Of a DNA stretch of 64,000 bases, positions 32,776 through 43,094 are shown one piece after another. Each line of letters opens with the position of its first letter. Within the stretch, counting starts at the first letter, position 1. Position numbers and translations under genes: made by a program. The notes under the pieces are model-generated. The model saw only the letters and a list, made by a program, of their open reading frames with translations. It did no database searches and was not told the origin of the DNA. Source of the DNA: Breviolum minutum Mf 1.05b.01 (lineage: Eukaryota; Sar; Dinophyceae; Suessiales; Symbiodiniaceae); assembly GCA_000507305.1 (NCBI GenBank), contig DF241666.1, forward strand, positions 1 through 64,000. The letters run 5' to 3'.

Positions 32776-34497
32776 GCCAAAACTTCGAGGTATTGAACTT
32801 GGATGTGGCACAGGAGTTGCAGGTTGGAACCAGGGAGTTGGAGTTGGCTGTTTAAACAGATTTCCTCATGAAAAAATGGGATATATTTGAAGCTGAAAAA
32901 CGCTCCTATTGGAGATACACCCACCCACCCATTTTCCACTTTTTCCCATGATTGTGGGAGGTTTTGTGTATTGATTGGCAAACTTGGGAGCCCCCAAAAA
33001 TTTGTCAGGCTTCGGCTTGGCATTTTTGGGTCATCATGCCTCTGGGCCTTGATTCGTTTCTGTCCAATTTTTAGGGAAGAAGTTGGTAGGCAATTGGAGG
33101 AGGAGGGATGTCATCACGTATACTTGATGAAAAAATCCTAGGTGGTGGTTTCAAATATTTTTTATTTTCATCCCTACCCGGGGAAATGATCCAATTTGAC
33201 TAATATTTTTCAGATGGGTTGAAACCACCAACCAGAATCAGATGCAAGGAGCTTACTGTAAATGTCCGTAGACTCAGGTTTTACTCACAGACATTGGTGC
33301 AGAACAAGCTTCAGCAACACAGGTGGTGCCCTGAGTCGGTGGTGATGGACCCGCGCATGTTTTTTCGGTTTTTTTTCCATTTTGCTCCTTTTATGGCGTT
33401 TTTGTAAAGGCTAACAAAAAAAACTGAAGTTGATAGAGAAAAAATCACCAGGATTTCCACAAAACACCAGGATTTTCCACTAGAACCATTTTCTTCTGCC
33501 AGGGAAATATTGCTCAAAACTTGCCTACAATGGCTGCTACTGGGGGCAGTGCACAATACGCGCACTTGGACTGGAGACAGTGAGATCCCAAGGATGAGGT
33601 GAAAACCAGTGGTTTTATTTTCCCTCCAAGGAACTAACATACTGTTGATGGTTCAGAAATCCTGCTAACCAGTTGTTATGGTAAATATCCCATTGTTTAT
33701 AGGGTGAATTATACATCCCAGGTGGTTGTTTGGGATTTCTTCCATCAATAGTATCTTCTCCGAGCCGGCATTTTTGAGTCGATGATTTCCCCCCTTTCCC
33801 GTTTTGGTGGCATATGTTTCCTCGTTTGTTTCCTGGAGGGTATTGAGTCTGATCTCTTTCAGAGTTATCTACTTCGAAGCTGAAAAGCTTGAGAGATTAG
33901 CGAGAAATTTGAACAAACTTCTCTGTTTCTTGCAAACATGCCTAGAGATTTTCTTGGAAAAAAGAAGATGGGACAAGCTTTTGGATCCGGACCATGTGTT
34001 TTTTTTAAGACAACGACTTGTTTTTTTTTGAGTGCGAAAAAAAGCATCAGGCTCCCAGAACGCAGTCAGTATGGACGTTTTGATCTGGTCTTGGCCAGTG
34101 ATGTGATTTGGCTGCCTCCTAAGTTGCGGCTTTCCGATCAGAACTGTCGATTTTTTTCGTGACTTTCATTCCGATAGGAATATTCAAGATTTGTATGTAT
34201 TTTGAAATGAACTAGACTCAATCAACCAAGGTGGCTCAACTGGCTAAGTAGACGTAGCTACTGGTATCTTGTAGAAACTTCGGTTGAAGACGGCTCGTGA
34301 AGTTGGGGGGAGTTCAATGCTTAGGCATGAGTCACTGGTGGAGCCGTTCTTGCAGGTGGGGAGTTTTGGTGATTTTTCGCTTGTCTAGATACAACTCAAA
34401 CCTCTCGGATCTTTGACTTGATAGGCAGTATCCTGGGTTACAAGCGGTCCTGGTGCTGAAGAAGTGATTCTCTCACACAAGGAGCCAAACAGTCGAG
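32776..34497 (+). CDS. METTL21/23-like SAM-dependent methyltransferase (core exons)
   Basis: Seven exons join in phase: 32776-32822, 33009-33037, 33278-33322, 33503-33573, 34051-34110, 34325-34355 and 34425-34497. The joined frame shows the seven-beta-strand methyltransferase motifs in order. Motif I is GIELGCGTGVAGFGLA, the acidic loop VLLTDIGAEQ, then N-x3-N (NIAQNLP), HLDW, DLVLASDVIW and finally EEVILSHKEPNSR. The LDW and ASDV(I/V) motifs are those of the METTL21/23/eEF2KMT group, which methylates lysines on proteins such as chaperones and elongation factors; the target here is unknown. Donors are GT (32823, 33323, 34356, 34498), GC (33038, 34111) and GA (33574). Exons before 32776 and after 34497 are unresolved; an open frame ending at 35493 after CACAG|GTGGAGG (35320) fits in phase as a last exon but lacks a motif. 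Introns carry D2, C2/A4, a tRNA-like segment and G2. Confidence 0.8.
33139..33235. mobile_element. Family D inverted-repeat element (D2)
   Basis: The left end is TAGGTGGTGGTTTCAAATAT and the right end GGGTTGAAACCACCAACCAG, with GGGGAAATGATCCAATTTGA inside. It lies in the GC-AG intron 33038-33277 of the methyltransferase gene. Confidence 0.9.
33621..33842. mobile_element. Family C element carrying a nested A (C2)
   Basis: The C left end CCCTCCAAGGAACTAACAT (33622-33640) and the C right part (GCCGGCATTTTTGAGTCGAT to TTTCCTGGAGGGTA, 33755-33842) are separated by element A4. Without A4 it has the normal length of the family. It lies in the GA-AG intron 33574-34050. Confidence 0.85.
33641..33753. 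mobile_element. Family A inverted-repeat element (A4), nested in C2
   Basis: The left end is ACTGTTGATGGTTCAGAAAT and the right end GGGATTTCTTCCATCAATAG. TA borders both ends, compatible with a TA target site. Confidence 0.9.
34218..34303 (+). other. tRNA-like segment, possible SINE head
   Basis: GGTGGCTCAACTGGCTAAGT contains TGGCTCAACTGG, a good match to the pol III A box, and about 45 bases later CGGTTGAAG is a weak B-box match. No cloverleaf could be folded by eye. It lies in the GC-AG intron 34111-34324 of the methyltransferase gene. Confidence 0.3.
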
Positions 34498-34542
34498 GTT
34501 TGTTTACTTTTCCCAGGAACATCACCAAGACCATTGGCCATT

Positions 34543-34763
34543 TGAGCAATGAAAAAGACAGACCCTTGTTGTTTAGGGTTATATAAAGGCGATTTCATAA
34601 CTACCCAGTGATGTGGGGATTATTTGATAAACCATTCAAAGGATCCCTACCCTATCAAACAACCTGAAAATGGGCATTATAGTAACCATTGTAACCAATA
34701 GAATAACCAATATAATATAATAACCAATACAGGATCCCAATGAAACAACCAGTATTTCATGGA
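34543..34763. mobile_element. Family G element (G2), long form
   Basis: It starts GAGCAATGAAAAAGACAGA and ends AACAACCAGTATTTCATGG, like G1, but has an extra internal segment made of repeated AATAACCAATA words. It lies downstream of the last resolved methyltransferase exon. Confidence 0.75.
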
Positions 34764-35113
34764 AGCCATCTCCGGCCATGTTTGTTTTGCGTGGCTCAGT
34801 TTAACGATGCCAGGCAAGGGATCAAGAGTCCATCGACCTCTTCCATAAGGCCCCATAGCTGAAGCAATAATTTTTTTTCAGACCTGGCAATTTTTGGTTG
34901 CATGTTGTTGCACCAAAAAGCTGGGTGGGCATCTTTGATTTATGAATTTATTTGTATTCTTATGTTTGTCCATGCAACAAATATCTTGATTAGTTTGATG
35001 AGTTTTATCTACGTACATCTTGATGGACCAAATCCACAGCTTTCAAAAAAAGCAATTTACTTCAGATTTGATATGATTTGGATATGATTTGGTATGAATT
35101 GAACAGATTTGAT

Positions 35114-35245
35114 ACTGTTGATGGTTCAGAAATCCCATTCCCAACCACCGTTTGGATGTATAGTTCACCCGTCGTAAATCATGGGATATTTACCAAACCA
35201 TATCAACTGGTGAGTGATAGCCGGATTTCTGGTTGCCATCAACAG
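35114..35245. mobile_element. Family A inverted-repeat element (A5)
   Basis: The left end is ACTGTTGATGGTTCAGAAAT and the right end CTGGTTGCCATCAACAG. The interior is the same subtype as A1 and A2 (CAACCACCGTTTGGATGTAT). Confidence 0.9.
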
Positions 35246-35493
35246 GGCTGGATGTGGATTTCGACTGATTTTTATCACTGAGATGTTGAGACCTTTGGGC
35301 TTGTCCTTGACTTCACAGGTGGAGGGTGGGAACTGTGGAACTCCATGGGGATGTATGTTAGGCTAGGATCACAAGCTGAAAGGTCGCCATATATTTTTCC
35401 AGCATTTCCTAAGTGGGGAAGTTTCCAAAACCCCGGAAGTTTTTTCACAGCGAGTGGAAACCCCTGCAAAATCCCAAAGGAAAGGCCTGTCTG

Positions 35494-36960
35494 AAGAAAA
35501 CATTTTCAGGTGAGTTTGCTGTTAGTTTCAGGGAGGGTATAACCCAGTTACCAATCGTTTGGTAACTTGGGACGTCTCATCATATACTGTAGATGAATCG
35601 ACAGACCTACAAGAAAATCGTGCTACAAGATGAAGAGTATGTGTTGTGGAGTTTAGGGGTGGATTGTAGTTTTTCAACACTGAGACCACTGTGATTTGGG
35701 GACAACCTGAGACGCCTGAATTGGGCTGCGCACTGACAAAGATTAGATGTTGACTTCAAAGTTTTTGGACAGGTTCCAAGTGAAGAAGTCTTGGGTGAAC
35801 ATGGTCATCCTGATGTGAAACTGTGCCTTGCCATCAATATTTTCATGTCAGCTTCTTCACGTTGCATTCCATCTATTAGCAGCTGAAGCAATGGCGATTT
35901 ATGGTAGTTTCTTGAAAAACTCATCGCGGTCAGGTACCATTTGCAGCGCGCTGCAAACGTCGTATCAACGAAATGAGACAAGAAATAGTAGCTCTCGGCC
36001 TACCCTGATGGGTCAAAAAAGGGAAGTGTTGCAGGATGCTATGATGGAAAGGATACCACCTTTGGGAAGGGGTGATCCAGCGGCTGATCCACTTCTGGAT
36101 CAGTTGTTGCATCTGGAAAAAAACCCTGCGAAAACAAGTTTTCATGGTGCCATTTCCCTGGCTCGAGGGCGAGGCAAGTCCTGGGGATTTCCCTCGGAAA
36201 GAGCCTATATAAACGAAGCCCTAAAAACGCCATGGCGTTGCCCTTACAAGAAGTAGTGTCTGACGTGCTGGTCGGACATAAACCAGCAGCTTGGGTGGGA
36301 AGGTACAGGTTTTTCCGTATCTTTTTGTTGATGGAGCCAAGCTGATGATAGAATCTACGGTGCTGCCTTAATGATAGCTTGAGATTTTTTGATGATTTGA
36401 TCATCATTCACTGATTCACTGACTTGATTCACTTGACAGGATGGGCCCCTTTTCTGTGGTTGGGATGGACAGCCACTGCGGGTACCTCCAGAAGAATATG
36501 GGAAGAGGATCCTTCAAACCAGACAGTCTATGCAGGAGGTGAGCTTGAAACGTTTTACATTTTTGGTTGGGAAATGTTTGGAACTGAGAGAAGGGACGAA
36601 ATACAGAGAGACTTGATCCGTTTTACTGTGTTTTTTTCGGTTCATATCTGTTTTGAGAGCTTTCGGTGGAAGCAGGATGGCATCGACTTCCTCATTGTGG
36701 TGCAGCCTGAGGAGTGTCCAAGAGATTGGAAAAAAGTGATGCTTCAGTGACTTGAAAGACACAGTTGAGTTGGTCCTTCAGTCTTACAGATCTGTCAGGG
36801 CAATTTATAACGACCAAATCCCACCGGTTGGTCACCCCAAAGGGTGGTGAACAGGAAGGGAATCCCCTCAAAAGTGGCCTTAAATCAGGTTAAGGATTTA
36901 TAATGAATTGCCCAGATTTGTTAGAAAAGACCTCTTGCGAATTTTGACTCATACTTCTGC
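35494..36960. other. Unresolved: 5' part of the M24 gene or another gene
   Basis: A B-type right end (GCTGTTAGTTTCAGGGAGGG) lies at 35519-35539 without a clear left end. Open pieces at about 35950-36006 (RINEMRQEIVALGLP) and 36030-36255 (after GCAG|GATGC) look coding but cannot be joined. Part of this may be the N-terminus of the M24 gene. Confidence 0.4.
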
Positions 36961-39900
36961 ATGGTGCTGGCAAGAAGATCGGTATCAGTTGAGACTTGGG
37001 TGTAGGGAGCAACCACTGCTACGGGTTCGTCGAATGGCTGATGGCTTCGCCCTCCTTGAAACTAACAGCTCGCACCTGAAAATGGATGTAGTTGGAAAAC
37101 TTTCTCGTTTCCCCTTGGGAAAAAAACCCTATTTTCAGGTGTTATGTTTGTCTGTTAGTTTCAGGTTTCGGGATCCTGCGTTTTTTTTCTTTTTTCTCCA
37201 GGATCTTTACTACCTCACAGGCTTCTATACCATTGGTGACAGTGCACCTCAAGCTTTGGTGTTGCCCTATGATAGCGTCAACCCGCCATTTCTGGTGGCT
37301 CGTTTGATTGAATGTGACCTGGTGCCTAAGCTTAGCTGGATCTCCAAGGTGGGGCCCGGGGATTCATGATCCAATTTGACGTTCGCAAATTTTTCAAAAG
37401 GGCTTGGTGGCAAAACCACCGGACTAGGTTGAGATCTGAAGCATTTTTTCGAAATGAGGTTGATTTTTCGGGTGGATTTTCCATGATTTGGGAGGTTACA
37501 TCAGATTTGATGTCGTTGTTTTTCAAAATGGCAGGTCTGGACATGTCCAGATAGTGCCAATGCGCGGGAAGTCTTCATGTATGCTATCACAGATGCAAAT
37601 CTTCAAGCTTCTTGGCCTCCAATGCCGTTGTTTTTTTTTCGGGTTGTTTGGCTCAGGAGATCCAGAGGGATCTCCCGAACACCTATGGGAACTGTAATGA
37701 CAGATGGGGAGTCCTGGATACATTTCTGAAGCCACTGAGCTAAAAAAGTGACCACAGTTGTCTAGGAGTTTCATTGAATCATACAGACTCATGCATGCAC
37801 TTTTATATTGAGATTGTATAGCATTGTATAATGTGCATTACTGTTTTACATATCATATATGTATACGATATACAAATTATACAGAGGCGCATGCATCTAC
37901 ACACACATATACAGACACACTTTCGATTTCTTTCTAAGGAAGGCCGTGTCGGGGTTCAACTTCAGAGCATTTCAGCAGCCCATCTCTTCCATTTGCAGAA
38001 GTTCTTTTCGAAGTTTGAAACTACGATTCTGGATGGCAGCAAGACGGTGCCTGTGGCAACAGTGATTGATGGTACATGGCTCCTTTTCAGTGAGACTTAT
38101 AACACAACATGATTCGGCATCAAAAAATGGAATGCATCTATCTATACACAAATTAGTATTTATGTATATACATGTATACATATAGATTTATATTTCTTTT
38201 TCAACACCGGTTGGAATATGTTTGAATTTCCTTGGCCCACAAGAAAAAGGTTTGGGGAAAATTGTTCACAGACAGAAACTGGACAACTCCCCAAGGTGGA
38301 ACGCGTCCGTCTTGTGAAGTCAGACTTTGAACAGGTGGCTTTAGCAGGTTTTTCTTTGGGTGAAAAACGTGGACTGTCCGCTATCCAACCAGCAGGTCTT
38401 TTGAAGATGGAAATCTTTGTCTCCAAGATTTCTGCTTTGAGCTTCACAAATGATTTTATGTTGTTGGTAAAGGTTTGTGAATTCTACCAAATCTTTGGTA
38501 TCCACTAAAGCAATGCTTTTGGGATGTGATTTGTTGACATAAATCCAGGAATGCTGCATTGTAGCAAGCTGTATTCAAGACTTGATTGCATTTGATTTCT
38601 CATTTTTATTCTCGCTTACCGAATTTCTTGCAGTGAACATACTGTTGATGGACAAAATCCTGCACCACCTGGGATGGTTAAAACCCTATAAATAATGGGA
38701 TAATCATCATCCTTGGTGGTGCAGGATTTTGTCCATCAACAGTATNNNNNNNNNNNNNNNNNNNNNNNNNNNNNNNNNNNNAGTATGAACCACCATGATT
38801 TCTTTAGGGATCTTTTTTCACAGCATTTGCTGACAAACCACGATCATCGGCGGCCCAAAGACACTACTTGTGATGCTTGGGAGGCTCGGATCAAAGATGC
38901 TTCACGAATTTCGGAGGCTGCCTTACAAGCTGGTTTGGATCTCGTGAAGCCAGGCGCGAATGAGGGTTTTTCAGCATGTGAAGAGCTTTAGGCCCAAAGG
39001 TTATCTTTGACATGTTGAAATTTTTGCTATTCAGATTGTGTTCATCAGTAAAGTGATGTTGGTATGTCTTCGGATTGCGGGTGTCTTGTGCTGTGTGCCA
39101 GGTGTCCTCTTGAGCACACTCCATAAAGATAGCTACAATGCTTTAATCTCTTTGGGAAGCGAGGTGTGCATCTCAGATCCGACCAAATCCTCCATCGGCG
39201 TTTTTTAAATATTTTTTTTGGGCCATTGCCTTGGAAGAACATTGGGGTTTTCTAACCAACTGGATGTAAGTGGCTACGAGAAAAATAAGCCATTTTTAAG
39301 CCATTTGTAAGGGGAACGTTGCCCGATCCTTAGGGGATTTACTAACCACGGTTACTAACCGCTTACTAACTAGGATGATCCTCCAAGTGGTGGATTCTGG
39401 AGATTGCGCCTTTGTGCAATGTGGCACTTAGGTGCCTGGATATATGCCGATCATTCGCAGTACTGATCCTAGTGGACATGGCTCCTGGATGGTTGGAGAG
39501 GACAGCTGAAATTCAGGGTAAATAGCGCGATATTTTTCTAAATTGAGATTTTATTTTAGAAGACATGGTTTCTTTTTCAAACATCCACCCACCCTTTGCG
39601 TTAAAAACATGAGTTTTTTGGTAGGATTTTTCTATCAAAACCTTCGGGTCCCTGAAGGAATGTCGTCCTGGAGGCCTGGTGTTTTTGGAGCTTTCTGCCT
39701 GCAAATTTGGACATCATGCGCCTTTGATGCGCACGGCTTACATTTTGAAGCCTGAGGAGAGGGAAGGCTGAAACTGTCAGTTGGATCCTCGGGAGGGATG
39801 TTCCTGGACGGAAGTTGGGGTAAATGGGTTATAAGCTACTTCTTACATAGGGTATGTTGGGGGGTATAACCCACTGATTCTAACCTTTTAACTAGCTTCC

Positions 39901-41687
39901 AACGGGACATTGAAGTAGGATTCAATCGTGGCAAATGAAGGTTTGTTTGTTGGGATTCCTGTGCCTCAAAATGTAAGTCGTCATCCTGGTGGTGACGATT
40001 GAATCCTCAAGGTAGAATTCTCAGTGATCATGAATTGAATTTGAAGGGTCATTCTCTGTGTTTCAAAAATTCAAATTCACCTACAACTACCACAAACTCA
40101 ACAAAAAAAGTCTGCCGAAACCAGGAGAGTGATGCACCAGCTTGGCTTTTGGAAGCAGAACGACTTATTCAGAAGACCTTTGAGGTTGTTCGGGCCACAA
40201 GTTGGGCTCGAAAACCCAGTTCTAGGGTGAAAAATGACCTCCACTTTTTTTTTTGGGGTGAACAAAAAACAAATTTGCCCCAATAGAAAAAACCCATTTA
40301 GAAGGTCGGCCATCTAAAGGGGGTGTGACATACCATAACTCGGATCCATAACCCTTGATGTGGATCCGAGAACTCCTCCGAAGCATAACTTCCTGCCGCC
40401 AGGTTTGTCTTCCTATGATGATTCCTGGAGCCATAGCCAAAGATATTGATGCAGTTGGACGTAAAATCATGATGCAAAACCACTTTGGTCTTTCCATGGC
40501 AGCGATCCCTGGGTTGCATTTACTTGTAAACTTACAACTATAACTAGACTGGTCGATTCTGAGAAAACCATCATTTTGTAATGGTGTTTTCGGAATAGAT
40601 TCAGAGATCTGTTGGCTAGCGATCCTGATTTGGCAAGAAAGTGTTGGTTTTTTCGGGCCTTTAATTGACAATCTTCATGCGGTACAAATGGTGGAACCCA
40701 GGCGCTTGGCTTACTCTACAGGATCAACTTCCACGCAACCTGCGGGTCATGCTGGTTGGGGAGATGCTGATTTTTCCCTGGTGGGTCACAATGATGGTGA
40801 GTTGAAGGCCACCAGCTCAGCCCTCCTGGGTTGGATCTAAACCCCCCCCTGGGTTGGGTTTACCCAGGTTGCAATGGTGGGAAAGAAAGGTTTTATAACA
40901 TAGGGAGGATCTCCCGCACCTTTTTAAATGTGGTCATCCTGGTGGTGACTGGCTGGAATCCTGGAAAAAAAGGTGAACCCAAAGACTTATTTTTTTTCTA
41001 AAACAAAGCTCAAGATCTCAAGGATGTTCTGAACAAGGCCCTAAAGGCACAAACATGACTTTTTCAACACAACCAATTGAGCTCATTGTTGATGTACAAT
41101 TCTCTATGAATACATCCGCGATGTTTATGCCTAGAGAAGTCTTGGGGAACGGCTGAAGGCAGGAAGCGAATTCAGTGAGGTCGATATGATATCGCACTTG
41201 CACATACTCATGGAGGGAAGTATCACTCTTTCATCATACCGCGCACGGACAAATGCACGAGTTGTAGATGCAAGAAACCTGGTGGTTTCTTGTCGACTAC
41301 AATCATATCCACTGGGTTTCTTTCCCTAAAGATTTGGGAAGTCATTGAAGCATAACTACTGTTCATGGAAGAAAATCTTGCACCAGTTGGGTCGATAGTT
41401 TATCCCATTACTTACGATGGGTTTCATGCATCCCAGGTGGTGATCGCCGGATTCTGAACCATCAACAGTTGTGAAAAGTCTCCCCGGTGTTTTGTTACGA
41501 TCAGGCAGGCATGGTCTTCCACTTCATCCCATGGTTCCAGAAATACGACGAGCCTTCTGGACCGATTGGTCTTTCAGATACTATCATTGTGACTGAGCAG
41601 GGTGGCAAACGAGTTGGAGAATTGCCACTGAGAGTTTCCTTGTTTAAAGGTGATGCAGTCTTTCAAAGCCAAAGCCGAATGCTTTGA
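36961..41687 (+). CDS. M24 family (Xaa-Pro dipeptidase-like) peptidase
   Basis: Resolved exons: about 36985-37057, 37202-37348, 37535-37606, 37939-38061, 38296-38334, 38884-about 38965, about 39442-39497, 39658-about 39753, 40125-40193, 40403-40503, 40702-40796 and 41505-41687. Creatinase-type N-domain motifs are DLYYLTGFY and VERVRLVKSDFEQ. The pita-bread fold follows: ARIKDASRISEAALQAG with LVKPGANE, then SACKFGHHAPLMRTAYI, PGAIAKDIDAVGRK, RLAYSTGSTS, GMVFHFIPWF and SDTIIVTEQGG, the last carrying a conserved metal-binding Glu. These enzymes are normally dimetal hydrolases cutting Xaa-Pro bonds. The usual ligand positions around DSG.. and HGLGH look altered (SACKFGHH, QNHFGLSM), so it may be a non-catalytic or divergent relative. 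One exon between 40796 and 41505 and the first exons are missing. Introns carry B4, D3, A6, K3 and A7. Confidence 0.75.
37050..37164. mobile_element. Family B element forming most of an intron (B4)
   Basis: The left end is GCCCTCCTTGAAACTAACAG and the right end TCTGTTAGTTTCAGG, with inner arms CACCTGAAAATGG and CTATTTTCAGGTG. The proposed donor of intron 37058-37201 (CTT|GAAACT) lies inside the left terminal repeat. Confidence 0.85.
37348..37434. mobile_element. Family D element at a splice donor (D3)
   Basis: Begins with AGGTGGGGCCC at the donor AAG|GTGGGG and contains ATGATCCAATTTGACGTTCG, the family core, then CCACCGGACTAGG. The ends are more diverged than in D2. Confidence 0.65.
38641..38743. 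mobile_element. Family A element bordering an assembly gap (A6)
   Basis: ACTGTTGATGGACAAAATCC and GGATTTTGTCCATCAACAGT are perfect reverse complements over 20 bases, flanked by TA, with inner arms TGCACCACC and GGTGGTGCA. It is followed directly by 36 N. Confidence 0.95.
38746..38781. other. Assembly gap (36 N)
   Basis: AGTAT stands on both sides of the N run, just after the A6 hairpin. The gap may be an unclosed overlap at a hairpin rather than missing sequence. Confidence 0.9.
39258..39389. mobile_element. Family K-like element (K3)
   Basis: The right end AGGATGATCCTCCAAG matches the K1 termini and repeats of TACTAACC occupy the interior. The left end is poorly preserved. Confidence 0.5.
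41357..41469. mobile_element. Family A inverted-repeat element (A7)
   Basis: The left end is ACTGTTCATGGAAGAAAATC and the right end GGATTCTGAACCATCAACAG. It lies in the last M24 intron, 35 bases before the acceptor at 41504. Confidence 0.8.
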
Positions 41688-41899
41688 ACACCGCAAAACC
41701 AAGATTTCATTTAGATATGGGGAATGAGGACCGACGAGGACCCTAAGAGCAAAAAGCTAGGTACATAGTGTCAAGGGTTTGGATAGATTGTCAGAATCGA
41801 CAACTCTTTTTAGGTCCTTAAAATTCCACAGTGGAGAATTTTTGATGAGGGCCAAGGGTTGTTGCTAATATGTGTTCATTTTTGTTTGGGTCGTTCCAC

Positions 41900-42013
41900 T
41901 ACCCTCCTGGGAACTGTCCCATATCCCATAGAAGCCGGCACTTTTGAACATGATTATTTTTCGAAGTTTCCCGTGAAAGGTGGGATATGTGAATTATTAG
42001 TTCCCTGGAGGGT
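41900..42013. mobile_element. Family C inverted-repeat element (C3)
   Basis: The left end is ACCCTCCTGGGAACTGTCCC and the right end TTAGTTCCCTGGAGGGT, with internal GCCGGCACTTTTGA. Confidence 0.85.
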
Positions 42014-42063
42014 AATCCAAAGATGAATCTGATATGTCCACATATATTAGTCAATTCCGAGTA

Positions 42064-42986
42064 GGTCTTGGAGTTCCCTCACCGTGACTTCCGTTGGAAC
42101 CTTCCTGGCTTCGCCGGCTTTGTTTACAAAGTCGTCTTCCTGAAAAAGCCGGCGAGCTGGGAAAGCGTTTTCCAAGTTGCATAGCCACTGAGATGTGGAA
42201 ACCGTTTTGGAGGTTCCGTTACCTCCCGGTTAAAGGCAGTTTATATTAAAGACATGAAGTTGTGAAGCACCCGGCAGCTTCAAAAAGGTGTGTTGCTTGG
42301 GATGGTTCATTTTTCTCTGGTTTGGACGCTTTTTCAATAGCCACTTCGCAGAAGAGTTACTGAATCAGTTGTGAATGGCGGTTCTTGACTTTCATGCCTT
42401 GGTTGCAACATTTTTCAGCCGTTTGAAACGGCGGGGGGCGCAGGGTGGCGACGGGAAGGGGGGCAATTTCGAAACACATCCCTTGGGTGTGTGACCTACA
42501 ATCCAAGGCGGATCCGACGGACAGGGGTCCCGGCCTCGGACTGACTGCCGGAGATTTCCTGCTGTTTGAATGGCAGGTCACCATGCCCAAGAATCTGAGC
42601 CTTTTTGGAGCGTGTCTTGGGTGAAAACGAAGCTTGTCGTATTTTACAAGTTTTTGAATCCACAACCTTTTTAAAGTGCTGTTTTCTTATGCAAGGTAAA
42701 CATATGTACCTGGAACTCCAAAACAAGCAGTTTTTAATGGTTGTCTATCAATTGGATGATGAACCAAACGTTTATATACTTGGGAAATGTGCTTGGAAAC
42801 TTGGAAATCACCATTTCCACGCATTTAATTTAAATGTAGTTGTTTAGAGTTCCAGGTATGAATTGTAAAGGAAAGACATATCTTTTTTTTTGTCCCAAAA
42901 ACTGCTGTTTACCTCAGGCACCTGCAGAACCTGAGCAAACATTTGCAGCGAGGATGGAAGAAGAATCAATTGACCAGGACTGCTAA
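42064..42986 (+). CDS. Unrecognised gene, 3' exons
   Basis: After GAGTAG|GTC at about 42067 a long open piece begins VLEFPHRDFRWNLPGFAGFV and is clearly protein-like. 42918-42986 opens after CTCAG|GCA and reads APAEPEQTFAARMEEESI to a TAA, an acidic C-terminus. A G+C-rich segment at 42420-42600 is open in more than one frame and may hold another exon. Element J1 lies in the last intron. The family was not recognised; whether all pieces belong to one gene is unproved. Confidence 0.45.
42709..42855. mobile_element. Family J element, uninterrupted copy (J1)
   Basis: The left end CCTGGAACTCC and right end GAGTTCCAGG are reverse complements. The interior (CTATCAATTGGATGATGA, GGAAATCACCATTTCCA, TGTAGTTGTTTAG) is shared base for base with J2, which carries an insert that this copy lacks. 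Confidence 0.9.
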
Positions 42987-43094
42987 TTGCCGTCGTCTCT
43001 TCCTATCTTTTTAAGCAACAAAAACTGCCATGTTTTTCCGGTAAACCTGCAAAACGCCTATGATCATCACTTTTTTTTTTTTCGGTGAGCCATC

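Noticed and set aside
36908..37369. Continuous 153-codon ORF as a single exon
   Set aside because: It reads through the B4 element; removing 37058-37201 restores a normal M24 N-domain sequence.
41700..41830. Possible further inverted-repeat element around AGGACC
   Set aside because: The proposed arms do not pair over more than a few bases.
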